Positions 33,021 through 42,397 of a DNA stretch of 49,831 bases are shown one piece after another (position 1 is the stretch's first letter; every line of letters begins with the position of its first letter). The position numbers were made by a program, and so were the translations under genes. Source of the stretch: Halothiobacillus sp. (GTDB lineage Bacteria; Pseudomonadota; Gammaproteobacteria; JAAZVP01); assembly GCA_018623495.1 (NCBI GenBank), contig JAAZVP010000017.1, positions 1 through 49,831 on the forward strand, read 5' to 3'. A model generated the notes under the pieces. That model searched no databases and was not told the origin of the DNA. It saw only the letters and a list, made by a program, of their open reading frames with translations.

Positions 33021-33117
33021 CGGGGACCTCGCTTTGTATCGTGTGCCGGTGAGCCGGGATGGCCCGGGGGCTCGCCGAGCGGTCGGGCCCTTGCGCACGG
33101 GCCCGTGAAACAGGGGG
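33021..33117 (-). other. 97-bp intercistronic region within the hydrogenase operon
   Basis: The only sizeable gap in an otherwise overlapping operon. It contains the perfect 12-bp palindrome CACGGGCCCGTG (33096-33107) and a second GGGCCC at 33085-33090. These could fold as a hairpin in the mRNA and affect processing or the relative expression of the hydBG and hydDA halves. No promoter is evident and no small ORF is convincing. Confidence 0.45.
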
Positions 33118-33951
33118 CTAGAAGCCCCGGACACCGAGCAGCCCGGCGACCTCGGGATAGTGGAAGACCGGACCGTCCCGGCAGACGAAACGCGGGCCGA
33201 ACTGGCAGTGGCCGCAATGGCCGGCCGCGCACTGCATGTTGCGCTCCATGCTCAGCCAGATCCGGCCGGCCTCGACGCCGTCGTCCACCAGACGGCGGGC
33301 GCTGGCCACCATCATCGGCTCCGGGCCGCACATCATCACCGTGGCCCGCCCGCGGTCGAACTCGGCCTGGTCGAACAGGGTGGTGATCAGGCCCTGCTGG
33401 CCGGTCCAGCCGGGGCGGGCCTGGTCGGCGGCGAGCAGGACCCGGGTGTCCGGCGCCTCGCGCCAGCGGGCGTACTGCTCGGCCCAGATGAGATCGTCGC
33501 TGTGCTTGACACCCTGCATGATCACCAGCCGCCCGAAACGTTCGCGGTTGGCGAGCACGTGGTGAACCACGGTCACGGCGGGCGCGCAGCCGAGCCCGCC
33601 GGTGATCACGACCACGTCGCCGCCCTCGGCCAGCTCCAGTGGCCAGCCCCGGCCGAACGGGCCGCGGATGCCCAGGCGGTCGCCCGCCCGGAGCTCGGCC
33701 ATCGCCCGGGTCACCCGGCCCACGGGACGGATGGTGTGGGCGAAATCGGCATCTTCCCCGCGCAGCCGGACCACCGAGATGGGTACCTCGCCCACCCCGA
33801 ACAGGTAGACCATGTTGAACTGCCCGGGGGCGAAGGCGTAGTCCGCCCGGGCCCGGGGATCGGTGAGCGCCAGGCGCAGGCTGAAGATCGAGCCGGCCTC
33901 GTCCACCCGCTCGAGGATCTCGGCCTCCCGGGGGAGGTAGGGATCAGTCAT
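33118..33951 (-). CDS. hydG: group 3b hydrogenase FAD/NAD(P)-binding (gamma) subunit
   Basis: A 277-residue flavoprotein of the ferredoxin-NADP reductase superfamily, similar to dihydroorotate dehydrogenase electron-transfer subunits. FAD-binding sequence is around [20 protein letters not shown] (about 41-60). The NAD(P)-binding motif [15 protein letters not shown] is near 118-132. A C-terminal [2Fe-2S] site is built from [17 protein letters not shown] (about 240-256). It passes electrons between NAD(P)(H) and the Fe-S chain. It overlaps hydB by 8 bp and is separated from hydD by 97 bp. Confidence 0.92.
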   Translation of the reverse strand: MTDPYLPREAEILERVDEAGSIFSLRLALTDPRARADYAFAPGQFNMVYLFGVGEVPISVVRLRGEDADFAHTIRPVGRVTRAMAELRAGDRLGIRGPFGRGWPLELAEGGDVVVITGGLGCAPAVTVVHHVLANRERFGRLVIMQGVKHSDDLIWAEQYARWREAPDTRVLLAADQARPGWTGQQGLITTLFDQAEFDRGRATVMMCGPEPMMVASARRLVDDGVEAGRIWLSMERNMQCAAGHCGHCQFGPRFVCRDGPVFHYPEVAGLLGVRGF

Positions 33952-35053
33952 CGCCGGCCTCCGCGCAGATCACGGTGGCTTCCTCGGTGAGGTCGATGCC
34001 CACCGGGCACCAGGTGATGCAGCGCCCGCAGCCCACGCAGCCGCTGCGCCCGTACTGGTCGTGCCAGGAACCCAGCTTGTGCGTGAGCCACTGGCGATAG
34101 CGCTCCGGTGTCTCCGCGCGGATGACGATGCCGTGGATGTAGCTGTGACCCTCGGTGAAACAGGAATCCCACTGGCGCAGGTGTTCGCTGGTGCGACCGT
34201 CGAGGTCGGGCACCTCCTCGTGGGAATGACAGAAGCAGGTGGGACACACCGAGGTGCAGTTGGCGCAGGACAGGCAGCGTTCGGCCACCGCCTGCCAGCG
34301 TTCGTGGTCGAGGTTGGCGAACAGGGCGTCGCGCAGGTTGCGCCCGGGGAGGGCGCGTTGCTGGGCGTCGATGGCCGCCCGCTGCTGGTCGCGACGGGCC
34401 GCCTCCTGCTCCTCGCCGACCGGCAGGAGGGGCAGGCGCGCGGCGACCCGCTCGCCGGCCTCGCTGCCGGCATGGACGATGAAACCGTCGTCGAGCTCGT
34501 GCAGGGCCAGGTCGAAGCCCGACTCGCAGGCCGGCCCGTCACCGGTCGAGTGGCAGAAACAGGTCTCGGCGGGATGGGTGCAGTCCACGGCCACCAGGAA
34601 AAGCCCCGCGCGCCGTTTCCGGTAGCCGGGATCGGGTTCGCGCTCGAGAAAGTGGGCGTCCTGCAACCGCAGGGCAGCCAGGTCGCAGGCCCGGACCCCG
34701 ATGGCCGCCAGCGGCCGGTCATCGGCGGGCGAACCGGTCTCGAAATACAGCCGGCCATCGTCGTCCCGCCGGCTGCGCCAGAGGGTCTCGCGGGGCGTGA
34801 AGAGCCAGGACTTGAGCCCCTGGGGGCCCACCGCCCAGGCGAACAGCCGCTCGTCCTCCCGCTCCCCCAGCCGGTAGTGCGCGGGCCGCTGCTCGTCCCC
34901 GACCCCGCGGGGGAGGTCGTCGATCGAGGTCAGCTCGCCGAAGGTCACCGCACCCTCCCGCACGCGGGGCCCGATACAGCGGTAGCCCGCCTCGTTCAGG
35001 CACTCGGGCAGCTGCTTGAGCGCGCTCCGGTGGAGGAAGCCGTATATCGACAT
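33944..35053 (-). CDS. hydB: group 3b hydrogenase 4Fe-4S (beta) subunit
   Basis: A 369-residue iron-sulfur protein like the beta subunit of archaeal sulfhydrogenase and anaerobic sulfite reductase subunit A. Two cluster-binding segments near the C-terminus are [16 protein letters not shown] (about 260-275) and [14 protein letters not shown] (about 340-353). An additional cysteine pair is in [17 protein letters not shown]. The ATG at 35053 ([17 protein letters not shown]) is favoured over an upstream TTG. It opens the hydBGDA-protease operon, the order known from Pyrococcus hydrogenase I. Confidence 0.9.
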   Translation of the reverse strand: MSIYGFLHRSALKQLPECLNEAGYRCIGPRVREGAVTFGELTSIDDLPRGVGDEQRPAHYRLGEREDERLFAWAVGPQGLKSWLFTPRETLWRSRRDDDGRLYFETGSPADDRPLAAIGVRACDLAALRLQDAHFLEREPDPGYRKRRAGLFLVAVDCTHPAETCFCHSTGDGPACESGFDLALHELDDGFIVHAGSEAGERVAARLPLLPVGEEQEAARRDQQRAAIDAQQRALPGRNLRDALFANLDHERWQAVAERCLSCANCTSVCPTCFCHSHEEVPDLDGRTSEHLRQWDSCFTEGHSYIHGIVIRAETPERYRQWLTHKLGSWHDQYGRSGCVGCGRCITWCPVGIDLTEEATVICAEAGDD

Positions 35054-35063
35054 GCTCGGGTCG

Positions 35064-35112
35064 CCTGTCTGGTTACCCAACAGGGTGTAGTCGGCGACAG
35101 GCCGGCTGGCAA
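35064..35112 (-). promoter_or_regulatory. predicted hydrogenase-operon promoter with overlapping palindrome
   Basis: On the minus strand, TTGCCA (35107-35112) and TACACC (35084-35089) are spaced by exactly 17 bp and lie before hydB. Immediately downstream, overlapping the expected transcription start, 35064-35084 is an imperfect palindrome with the pattern CCTGT-N2-GGT-N-ACC-N2-ACAGG. It is too long and symmetric to ignore and could be a repressor or redox-regulator operator. It is not an FNR box (TTGAT-N4-ATCAA). The rest of the 75-bp gap behind polX holds nothing else obvious. Confidence 0.45.
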
Positions 35113-35128
35113 GTGTGGATGGTCTCGC

Positions 35129-36847
35129 TCAACGTGCCAGCGCGCTCACGAGATCCTTCAGCGACAGGGTGTTGAGCACGTCTGCTGCCTCCAGCCAGCC
35201 GCGCCGGGCCTGGTTGATGCCGAAGCGCATGAAGTCGAGGTGGCCGGCCTGGTGGGCGTCGGTGGAGACGGGCACCTTCAGCCCCAGCTCGCGGGCCTGC
35301 ATGCAGCCATCGTCGTCGAGGTCGAGGCGGTTGGGGTTGGCGTTGAGCTCGACGAAACAGCCGCGCTCGGCGGCGCCCTCGAGGACGGCCTGCAGATCGA
35401 GGGGGTAGGGGCCGCGCTTGTTCAGCAGCCGACCGGTGGGGTGGGCGAGGATGTTGAACAGCGGATTGTCCATGGCCTTCAGGATGCGCGTGGTCTGCTG
35501 CTCCCGCGACCGGTCCTGGCCGTAGTGGACCGCGCAGACACGCAGGTCGAGCCGTTCGAGGATGGCGTCGGGCAGGTCCAGGCTGCCGTCCTCGAGGATG
35601 TCCACCTCGATGCCCTTGAGCAGCGTGATCCCGTCGAGCTCGTCGTTGAGGGCATCGATGGCGTCGATCTGCCGGGCCAGCCGCTCGGGGTCCAGGCCGT
35701 TGGCCATGGACACCCGCCGCGAATGGTCGGTGATGGCCAGGTAATCGTAACCGCGCCCGGCGGCGGCCTCGGCCATTTCCGCGAGGCCATGGCGGCCGTC
35801 GGTGGCATCGGTATGACAGTGCAGGTCGCCGCGGATGTCGTCCAGGGTCACCAGCTCGGGCAGGCGGCCTTCCCGGGCGGCGTCCACTTCGCCGCGGTTC
35901 TCGCGCAACTCCGGGGGGATCCAGGCGAGGTCGATGGTCCCGTAGACCCCGGCCTCCGTTTCCCCGGCGATCCGTTCGTCGTCCTCGAACACCCCGTACT
36001 CGTTGATCTTGTAGCCCTTGCCGTTGGCGATCCGGCGAATGGCGATGTTGTGGGCCCGGGACCCGGTGAAGTAGACCAGCGCGGCGCCGAACGCGGCGGT
36101 GTCCACCCGCCGCAGGTCCACCTGCAGGCCCGAGCGCAGGATGACCGTGGACCGGGTGTCGCCCTGCGAGACCACCTCGGCGACCGCCTCGAAGCCCACG
36201 AAGGCCTGCATCACCGGCGAATCGGCGGCCGCGCGCACCAGGATGTCGATGTCGCCGACGGTCTCCTTGCAGCGGCGGTAGCTGCCGGCGATCTCGACCT
36301 GCTCCACGCCCTCCACCGCGCCGAGGGCCTCGACCAGCGGAGCGGCCAGTGCCTCGGCGCGGGCCAGCCCGGTGCGCTTTTCCTCGCCCTGGCGCTGCTC
36401 GATGTGGCGCAGGATGCTGGCCTCGGTCTTTTCGCCGAAGCCCTCGAGCTCGCGGATGCGCCCGGCCTCGGCGGCCTGGCGGAGATCCTCCAGGCTGTCC
36501 ACGTCGAGGGCCTCGTGCAGTGCCTTGACCCGCTTGGGCCCCAGCCCCTTCAGGTGCATGATCTCCACCAGGGCCGGCGGGGTGCGCCCGCGGACCTCCT
36601 GGAGCAGTTCGAGATCGCCTTTGGCCACCATTTCGGCGATCTTGTCGGCCAGGTCGTCACCGATTCCGGGGAGTTCGGTCAGGTCCTCGCCGGCCTCGAT
36701 GCGGTCGGCCATGGCGCGGGTCTGGCCCCGGACCAGCTGGGCGGCGTTGCGGTAGGCACGCACCCGGAAGGGATTGGCGCCCTCGATCTCGAGCAGATCG
36801 GCGAGTTCCTCGAAGCGGTCGGCGATCTCGGTGTTCTGCAGGGTCAT
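35129..36847 (-). CDS. polX: DNA polymerase/3'-5' exonuclease PolX
   Basis: A 572-residue family X polymerase with a PHP domain, used in base-excision and gap repair. The N-terminal 8-kDa-like and helix-hairpin-helix region spans about 1-160 (LPGIGDDLADKIAE, LKGLGPKRVKAL). The nucleotidyltransferase motif AGSYRRCKETVGDIDILV lies at about 180-197, with the metal-binding DxD. The PHP domain starts near 335 with GDLHCHTDATDG, then ITDHSRR, EVDILEDG, LAHPTGR and STDAHQ, all with conserved His/Asp/Glu. Its ATG overlaps the stop of the preceding membrane-protein gene (ATGA). It is last in a seven-gene minus-strand run. Confidence 0.95.
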   Translation of the reverse strand: MTLQNTEIADRFEELADLLEIEGANPFRVRAYRNAAQLVRGQTRAMADRIEAGEDLTELPGIGDDLADKIAEMVAKGDLELLQEVRGRTPPALVEIMHLKGLGPKRVKALHEALDVDSLEDLRQAAEAGRIRELEGFGEKTEASILRHIEQRQGEEKRTGLARAEALAAPLVEALGAVEGVEQVEIAGSYRRCKETVGDIDILVRAAADSPVMQAFVGFEAVAEVVSQGDTRSTVILRSGLQVDLRRVDTAAFGAALVYFTGSRAHNIAIRRIANGKGYKINEYGVFEDDERIAGETEAGVYGTIDLAWIPPELRENRGEVDAAREGRLPELVTLDDIRGDLHCHTDATDGRHGLAEMAEAAAGRGYDYLAITDHSRRVSMANGLDPERLARQIDAIDALNDELDGITLLKGIEVDILEDGSLDLPDAILERLDLRVCAVHYGQDRSREQQTTRILKAMDNPLFNILAHPTGRLLNKRGPYPLDLQAVLEGAAERGCFVELNANPNRLDLDDDGCMQARELGLKVPVSTDAHQAGHLDFMRFGINQARRGWLEAADVLNTLSLKDLVSALAR

Positions 36848-37515
36848 CGTCGGTGCCGAAAGATGTGCGGGTTCTTGTCGACGAAGGCACGGATGACCCG
36901 CGCCCCGATCAGTGAATCGCCGTCCTTGACGTAGAAATAGCCCACGGAGGCGGCGGCCAGGGCACCGATGGTGTCCACGAGCAGGTCGGTCATGGTGTCG
37001 TTGAGGCTGCCGCGCTGCATGTGCAGGCCGAACAGCAGGTCCATGAAGTACTCGAACAGCTCCCAGAGGGTCCCCAGGGTGACGGCGAAGCCGAAGGAGA
37101 CCAGCGCCACCAGCGATGGCGACATGTGGATGCGCTGGGTCATGTGGAAGATGTAGGTGAGCACGAAGCCGGTCAGTCCCAGGACCACGGCGGAGAGGCT
37201 GTGGAGCATCAGGTCCCACCACCAGAAGCGTTCGTAGAACTGGCGCACCTCGCCGAGCCCGAAGGCGGCGTAGAGAAAGACGGTGTTGAACAGCGTCAGC
37301 TCCACCGGCAACTGGACGCCCAGCTGCCGCTCCAGCACGGCCGGCAGGAAGGTCAGGCCGAGCACCAGGGCGGCGACGAAGGCCAGTAGCCAGCGGCCCT
37401 CGAACAGCGCCCCGGCCAGCACCGCGGCGATGGCGAGCTGGAGCACCAGGACCAGGCCGAGCTGGAGACGCTCGGCCCAGTCACCGGGTATCCGTCGGCG
37501 CAGCCGATCAGCCAT
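36844..37515 (-). CDS. DUF2238/YjdF-like membrane protein
   Basis: A 223-residue protein with about six hydrophobic segments. The conserved motifs WDLMLHSLSAVVLGLTGF (about 98-115), GTLWELFEYFMD (about 147-158) and NDTMTDLLVDTIGAL (about 172-186) resemble the DUF2238/YjdF family of inner-membrane proteins, whose function is unknown. The acidic residues within membrane segments recall transport or lipid-modifying proteins, but nothing specific can be claimed. The ATG at 37515 has AGGTGA five bases upstream. Its start overlaps the universal stress gene by 8 bp and its end overlaps polX by four. Confidence 0.75.
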   Translation of the reverse strand: MADRLRRRIPGDWAERLQLGLVLVLQLAIAAVLAGALFEGRWLLAFVAALVLGLTFLPAVLERQLGVQLPVELTLFNTVFLYAAFGLGEVRQFYERFWWWDLMLHSLSAVVLGLTGFVLTYIFHMTQRIHMSPSLVALVSFGFAVTLGTLWELFEYFMDLLFGLHMQRGSLNDTMTDLLVDTIGALAAASVGYFYVKDGDSLIGARVIRAFVDKNPHIFRHRR

Positions 37516-38293
37516 CGTCACCTGCCGGCCGACCCCGAACGATCAGCGTGGGACAGGGCAGGGCGGCGGCCTGGAGGGCGCGCAGGCTGCGATCCTCGAT
37601 GATGTCCTCGTTGGCGCCCACCAGCAGGGCCCGCGGGGCGGTCTCCCGCGCGACCTGCCAGACCTCGCCGAAGTCCGACGGTCCCAGGTGGTGGATATCG
37701 ACCCGGCCGCGTCCGGCCAGGCCTTCGGCGGGCGCGTCGCCGACCTGCAGCACGATCAGCCAGTCGTCGACGGCCTCGGCCAGTCGCAGCGCGGTCGCCA
37801 GCGCCTGGCGGGCCGAGGGCGAGCCGTCGAAGACCACGGCGATGCCCGAGAGCCGCGGGGGGCTCGCCGTTCCCAGCAGGCTGGAGAGGTTGGCCGGGGC
37901 GGCACCGATCACCAGGATGTCGGCCGCCGGGCTTTCCTGGTGGATCAGGCCCACGGCATCCGCCTCGACTCGGCGGAATCGCCAATCGGCGCCCAGCTCG
38001 CGGGCCGCCTCGGCGAGGGCATGTTCGGCGCGGCGGGCCCGGACCCGCCTTTCCATGGCCAGGTCCGCGGGCTCCAGGCGCCGCGGGCTGTGGGTCAGCC
38101 GCGAGAACTCCCGGGTGAAGGGCAGCCCGAGCGCCCGCGCGAGCCCGGGATCCTCCACGTAGAGGCCGGTGAACTCGGCCGGCAGGTCCATGGCCAGCCG
38201 GGTGATCAGGGCCAGCATGGCCCGGTCGGCGCGCGTGCCGCCGAGGACGATGGAGATGCGCAGACGGATTTCCGCCGGGGGTCGCTCGCCCAT
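37508..38293 (-). CDS. two-domain universal stress family protein
   Basis: A 261-residue cytoplasmic protein with two UspA-like halves. The first (about 10-135) has ISIVLGGTRADRAML at strand 1 and ILVIGAAPANLSSLL at the nucleotide loop. The second (about 145-255) has IAVVFDGSPSARQALATAL and RALLVGANEDIIEDRSLRALQ. The canonical ATP motif G-x2-G-x9-G-S/T is degenerate in both halves, so nucleotide binding is uncertain. Its ATG shares one base with the Lon-type protease stop (TGATG), which argues for translational coupling. Confidence 0.8.
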   Translation of the reverse strand: MGERPPAEIRLRISIVLGGTRADRAMLALITRLAMDLPAEFTGLYVEDPGLARALGLPFTREFSRLTHSPRRLEPADLAMERRVRARRAEHALAEAARELGADWRFRRVEADAVGLIHQESPAADILVIGAAPANLSSLLGTASPPRLSGIAVVFDGSPSARQALATALRLAEAVDDWLIVLQVGDAPAEGLAGRGRVDIHHLGPSDFGEVWQVARETAPRALLVGANEDIIEDRSLRALQAAALPCPTLIVRGRPAGDDG

Positions 38294-40716
38294 CAATCGG
38301 CCTCGTGCTCGTCGCTGGAAGAGAAGGCCTGGCGCTGCTCGGCCAGCTGCACGAGGCGATCGGCGATTCGCCGGTTGATGCTGCCCTCGGGAAACCCGCC
38401 TCGTGCGTCGCGCTCGCCGGCCGGCAGGCCGGTGAGCAGTTCCAGGGCATCGTCCACCGTGTCCACCGCGTAGACGTGGAACGCGCCCCGGTCGGCGGCC
38501 TCGCGCACGTCGCGCCGAAGCATCAGGTGCTTGACGTTGGCCCTTGGGACGAGAACGCCCTGGTCGCCGGTGAGCCCCCGTGCCTGGCAGATGTCGAAGA
38601 AGCCCTCGATCTTCTCGTTCACGCCGCCGATGGCCTGCACCCGGCCGCGCTGGTTGACCGAGCCGGTAATGGCCAGGTCCTGGCGCAGCGGGGTGTCGGC
38701 GATCGCCGAGAGCAGCGCGCAAAGCTCGGCGGTGGAGGCGCTGTCACCCTCGATCCCGCCGTAGGACTGCTCGAACACCAGGGTCGCCGACAGCGACAGC
38801 GGGCGGTCGGTGACGTAGTTGGCGGCGAGGAAACCGGCCAGGATCATCACCCCCTTGGAATGGATCGGGCCACCGAGCTCCACCTCGCGCTCGATGTCCA
38901 CCACCTGGCCGGACCCCATGGCGATGCGGGCGGTAATCCGGCTGGGCTTGCCGAAGGCGGAGTCCCCGAGCATCAGCACCGAGAGCCCGTTGACCTGGCC
39001 CGTGGCCTTGCCGTCGGTGTCCACCAGGATGGTCTCGCGCAGGATCTCCTCGTGCAGGCGGTCGCGGATCCGTCCCGAGCGGCGCAGACGGGCGTCGATG
39101 GCGGCCTGGACGTCGTCCGCCGAGACCCGGTCATGGCCGGCCTCGGCCGCCCAGAAATGGGCCTCGCGAACCACGTCCGCGGCGTGCCGGACCTCGGCGC
39201 TGAGTTTCGCGGCATCACCGGCATGCCGGGCGCTGTGTTCCACGACCCGGGCGACGGCATCCCGCGTCAGGGGCAGCAGTTTCTCCTCGCGGGCGATATT
39301 GCCCAGAAGGCGGGCGAAACCGTGGACGTTGTCCGGGTTGCGATCCATCTGGTCGTCGAAGTCCGCGGCGACCTTGAACAGCTTGTCGAACTCGGGATCG
39401 AGCGCCTGGAGCAGGTAGTAGAGCCAGCGGTCACCGATCAGCACGATCTTGACGTCGAGCGGGATCGCCTCGGGCTCCAGCGAGACCGTGGAAATCAGGC
39501 TGTAGGCCTGCCCGGGTGACTGGATGCGCAGCTCGCCGGCCTTGAGGATGCGCTTGAGGGCGTCCCACGAGAAGGGCTCGGTGAGCACGCGGCGGGCGTC
39601 GAGGACCAGGTAACCGCCGTTGGCCTGGTGCAGGGCGCCGGCCTTGATCAGGCTGAAGTCGGTGATCAGCGTGCCCATGTGGGAGATGTGCTCGACCTGG
39701 CCGACCAGGTAGTTGTGCGTCGGGTGGTCCTCGAACACCACCGGCGCACCGCCGTTGTCGGCGTGGTCGACGATCAGGTTGACGGCGTAGCGCTGGGCCG
39801 CGGGAGAGCCGTCGGCGCCCGCAAGCGCCTGCAGCTGCTCCTGCTCCTCCTCGCTGCCCTCGCCCTGGCCGATGAACAGCTTCACGTTGTCGACGATGTC
39901 CTGCTGCATGGCCTCGAGGTGCTCGACCACCGGCGCGAGGTCCTGGTAGCGCTCACGCAGCTCGTCGATCAGGCTGCCCACGGCGAAGACCGTCACCTCC
40001 CGGTTGAGCTCGCGGATCTTCTTGCGCACCGCCCGGGTGCGCTTGGGGGCCTCGCGCATCACCTGGCGCAGTTCCTCGCCCAGCTTCTCGGTCTCCTTCT
40101 CGATGCGCTCCCGCTCGTCCTCGGGCAGCTCCTGGAACTCCTTGGGCGAGAGCGTCTCGCCGTCGCGGATCGGCGCGAAGGCGAAACCCGTGGGCGTGGG
40201 GATGATGCCGATGTTCTTTTCCCGGGCATGTTCCTGGATCTCGTTGATCGCGTTCTGCTGCTCCTCCTTGAGCTCCTCCTCGATGGCTGACCGGCGTGTC
40301 TGGTAGTCCTCGCTCTCGAAAGCGGCGGGGATGGCCGAACGGGCCTCCTCGATCAGGTGCTCGATGTCCTCGCGGAACGCCCGTCCCATGCCGGCCGGCA
40401 GGGACAGGGCCCGCGGGGCTCGCGATTGCTCGAAGTTGTTGACGTAACACCAGTCGCGGGGCCGGGATTCGGCCGCCGCGCGGCGCTCGAGGAACTGGCG
40501 CACGAAGCTGTGGCGGCCCGAGCCCGGTGGTCCCAGGACGAACAGGTTGTAGCCCTCCAGGGGAATGCCGGCCCCGAAATGGACCGCCTCCACCGCGCGC
40601 TCCTGGCCGAGGACCTCGTCGAGGGGCTCGAGGTCGTCGGTGGTCTCGAAGCCGAGCGCGTCGAGATCACAGGGGGTGTAGAGCTCGGTGGCCTTCAACG
40701 GCTGATGCGCGGGCAT
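38293..40716 (-). CDS. Lon-type ATP-dependent protease, YcbZ/LonB-like
   Basis: An 807-residue AAA+ protease distinct from housekeeping Lon: it lacks the long LAN domain. The P-loop is GPPGSGRHS (about 61-69), with arginine instead of the usual lysine (GSGR in place of GSGK). A long charged coiled-coil insertion follows (about 130-270). The Lon catalytic dyad is S659 in GDSAS and K702 in GGVNEKIEG, 43 residues apart as in E. coli Lon. The ATG at 40716 follows AAGGAGG. Relatives are annotated as YcbZ or Lon-related proteins. It is in the middle of the encapsulin operon. Confidence 0.88.
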   Translation of the reverse strand: MPAHQPLKATELYTPCDLDALGFETTDDLEPLDEVLGQERAVEAVHFGAGIPLEGYNLFVLGPPGSGRHSFVRQFLERRAAAESRPRDWCYVNNFEQSRAPRALSLPAGMGRAFREDIEHLIEEARSAIPAAFESEDYQTRRSAIEEELKEEQQNAINEIQEHAREKNIGIIPTPTGFAFAPIRDGETLSPKEFQELPEDERERIEKETEKLGEELRQVMREAPKRTRAVRKKIRELNREVTVFAVGSLIDELRERYQDLAPVVEHLEAMQQDIVDNVKLFIGQGEGSEEEQEQLQALAGADGSPAAQRYAVNLIVDHADNGGAPVVFEDHPTHNYLVGQVEHISHMGTLITDFSLIKAGALHQANGGYLVLDARRVLTEPFSWDALKRILKAGELRIQSPGQAYSLISTVSLEPEAIPLDVKIVLIGDRWLYYLLQALDPEFDKLFKVAADFDDQMDRNPDNVHGFARLLGNIAREEKLLPLTRDAVARVVEHSARHAGDAAKLSAEVRHAADVVREAHFWAAEAGHDRVSADDVQAAIDARLRRSGRIRDRLHEEILRETILVDTDGKATGQVNGLSVLMLGDSAFGKPSRITARIAMGSGQVVDIEREVELGGPIHSKGVMILAGFLAANYVTDRPLSLSATLVFEQSYGGIEGDSASTAELCALLSAIADTPLRQDLAITGSVNQRGRVQAIGGVNEKIEGFFDICQARGLTGDQGVLVPRANVKHLMLRRDVREAADRGAFHVYAVDTVDDALELLTGLPAGERDARGGFPEGSINRRIADRLVQLAEQRQAFSSSDEHEAD

Positions 40717-40741
40717 CGAAATGCCTCCTTTTCGATGGCGT

Positions 40742-42385
40742 TCATGAATCGGGCGAGATCCCCGGTGGCTGCGGATGGCGGCTCGACAGGTCTCCCAGGA
40801 CCCGCGCCGAACGCACGGCGCGCCGGGCGATGCGGCGTCCCAGGGCCATCAGGTCCATGGCCGACTCGAGGCCGGCCAGATCGAGGTCCTGCTCGGCACC
40901 CACGCGCAACACCATGGCCCGCAGTTCCCGGGTGTTCTCCTCGAAACCGGCAAGCCGGTTGCCCGCGGCCTCGGGATCGAACCCGCCGTCGCCGGGCAGG
41001 GAGCGCAACAGGATCTCGTCGAGGTCTTCCCGCCAGGCCCGCAGCCGGCGCTCCAGCACGCCATCGCCCAGGTCCAGGCTGGCGCCCCTGAGGCGGGCCG
41101 CGTCCCCGATCATGGCCAGCATGGCACGGTAGTCCTCCACCGCGCCCAGGGCCTCGCCGATGCCCTCGGCCACCGGCCCGGGCAGGGACTGGCGACCCAG
41201 CCGCCCGACCTGGCGGGTGATGGCCCGCGCCAGGCCCTCGGCCCCTTCGGCCGTGCGGCAACCGGCTTCCAGGGAGCCCCCGCCGAACGCCTCGCGGCCG
41301 GTGCCGACGGCGGCCTCGGCCAGCCGCCGCAACTCGGCGGCGAGGGCATCGAGCGCCAGGTCGGGCACGGCGAGCACGTTGTCGTCGAGGTGGCGCAGCC
41401 GGGCCAGGGCCTCGCCGGGCACCACGAACCGCCCCGCGAGCCAACGCTCCAGGTGCGGCGCGAGCGGCACCATCAGCAAGATCCCGAGGCCGTTGAAGAG
41501 CGTGTGAAACAGCGCCAGGGCCACGGCCGCGGTCAGGCCCTCGGCCCCCTCCAGCCGGAACATCCCCAGCCCCCAGGCCCACAGGGGCATCAGTGCCAGG
41601 GCCACCGCCGCGGCGACGAGGTTGAAGGCGACGTGCCCCGTGGCCACGCGACGGGCGTTGGCGGTGGCCCCCAGCGCGCCCAGTACCGCGGTCGACGTGG
41701 TGCCCACGTTGGCGCCGATCACGGCCGCGGCGGCGGATTCCAGGGGCAACACCCCGCCACCGGCGGCGGTGATCACCACCGCGATCGCGGCACTCGACGA
41801 CTGCATGACCACGGTCATCGCGAACCCCAGGGCGAGCATGGCCAGCATGCCGGCGATCCCGGGGAGGGCGGTCACGGCGCCCTCGAGCATCGGCCCGGCG
41901 CCGACGAAGCCCTCGCGCAGCATGTCGATGCCGGCGAACAGCAGGCCGAATCCGGCCAGGGCGGTCCCCAGGGCCCGCAGGCGCACGCCGGGGGCGAGAA
42001 TGCGCATCAGGGCACCGATACCGATCAGGGGCAGGGCCAGCGCGTCGATCTCGACCCTGAAACCCAGCCCGGCCACCAGCCAGCCGGTCAGCGTGGTGCC
42101 CAGGTTGCTGCCGAAGATCGCCCAGAGGGCCTGGTTCAGCGTCAGCAACCCGGCGTTGACGAAGCCGATGGTGGCCAGGGTGATGCCGCTGGAGGACTGG
42201 ACCGCCGCCGTGCTGATCAGCCCCGTGAGCAGGGCGCGCGCGGGTGTCGAGGTCCAGCGCGCGAGGACGCGTTCCAGCGCGCGACCGGCGGCGAGCTTGA
42301 GGCCGTCGGTCATCAGCGCCATGCCGATGAGAAACAGCCCCAGACCGCCGAGCACCGGGATGGCCGGGGAAATCGCTTCTTCCAT
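40742..42385 (-). CDS. Na/Pi-cotransporter family protein (PhoU-domain C-terminus)
   Basis: A 547-residue protein. The N-terminal half has two inverted repeats of a NptA/SLC34 fold, each with the QSSS signature (AVQSSSGIT at 62-70 and VMQSSSAAI at 193-201). GSNLGTTLTG and GANVGTTSTAV occur downstream of these. The C-terminal 200 residues are helical and charged, as in PhoU-like regulatory extensions. It probably mediates sodium-coupled phosphate movement across the inner membrane, though several bacterial members have been linked to phosphate efflux. It starts 12 bp after the encapsulin gene. Confidence 0.88.
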   Translation of the reverse strand: MEEAISPAIPVLGGLGLFLIGMALMTDGLKLAAGRALERVLARWTSTPARALLTGLISTAAVQSSSGITLATIGFVNAGLLTLNQALWAIFGSNLGTTLTGWLVAGLGFRVEIDALALPLIGIGALMRILAPGVRLRALGTALAGFGLLFAGIDMLREGFVGAGPMLEGAVTALPGIAGMLAMLALGFAMTVVMQSSSAAIAVVITAAGGGVLPLESAAAAVIGANVGTTSTAVLGALGATANARRVATGHVAFNLVAAAVALALMPLWAWGLGMFRLEGAEGLTAAVALALFHTLFNGLGILLMVPLAPHLERWLAGRFVVPGEALARLRHLDDNVLAVPDLALDALAAELRRLAEAAVGTGREAFGGGSLEAGCRTAEGAEGLARAITRQVGRLGRQSLPGPVAEGIGEALGAVEDYRAMLAMIGDAARLRGASLDLGDGVLERRLRAWREDLDEILLRSLPGDGGFDPEAAGNRLAGFEENTRELRAMVLRVGAEQDLDLAGLESAMDLMALGRRIARRAVRSARVLGDLSSRHPQPPGISPDS

Positions 42386-42397
42386 GCGCGGCCCGGG

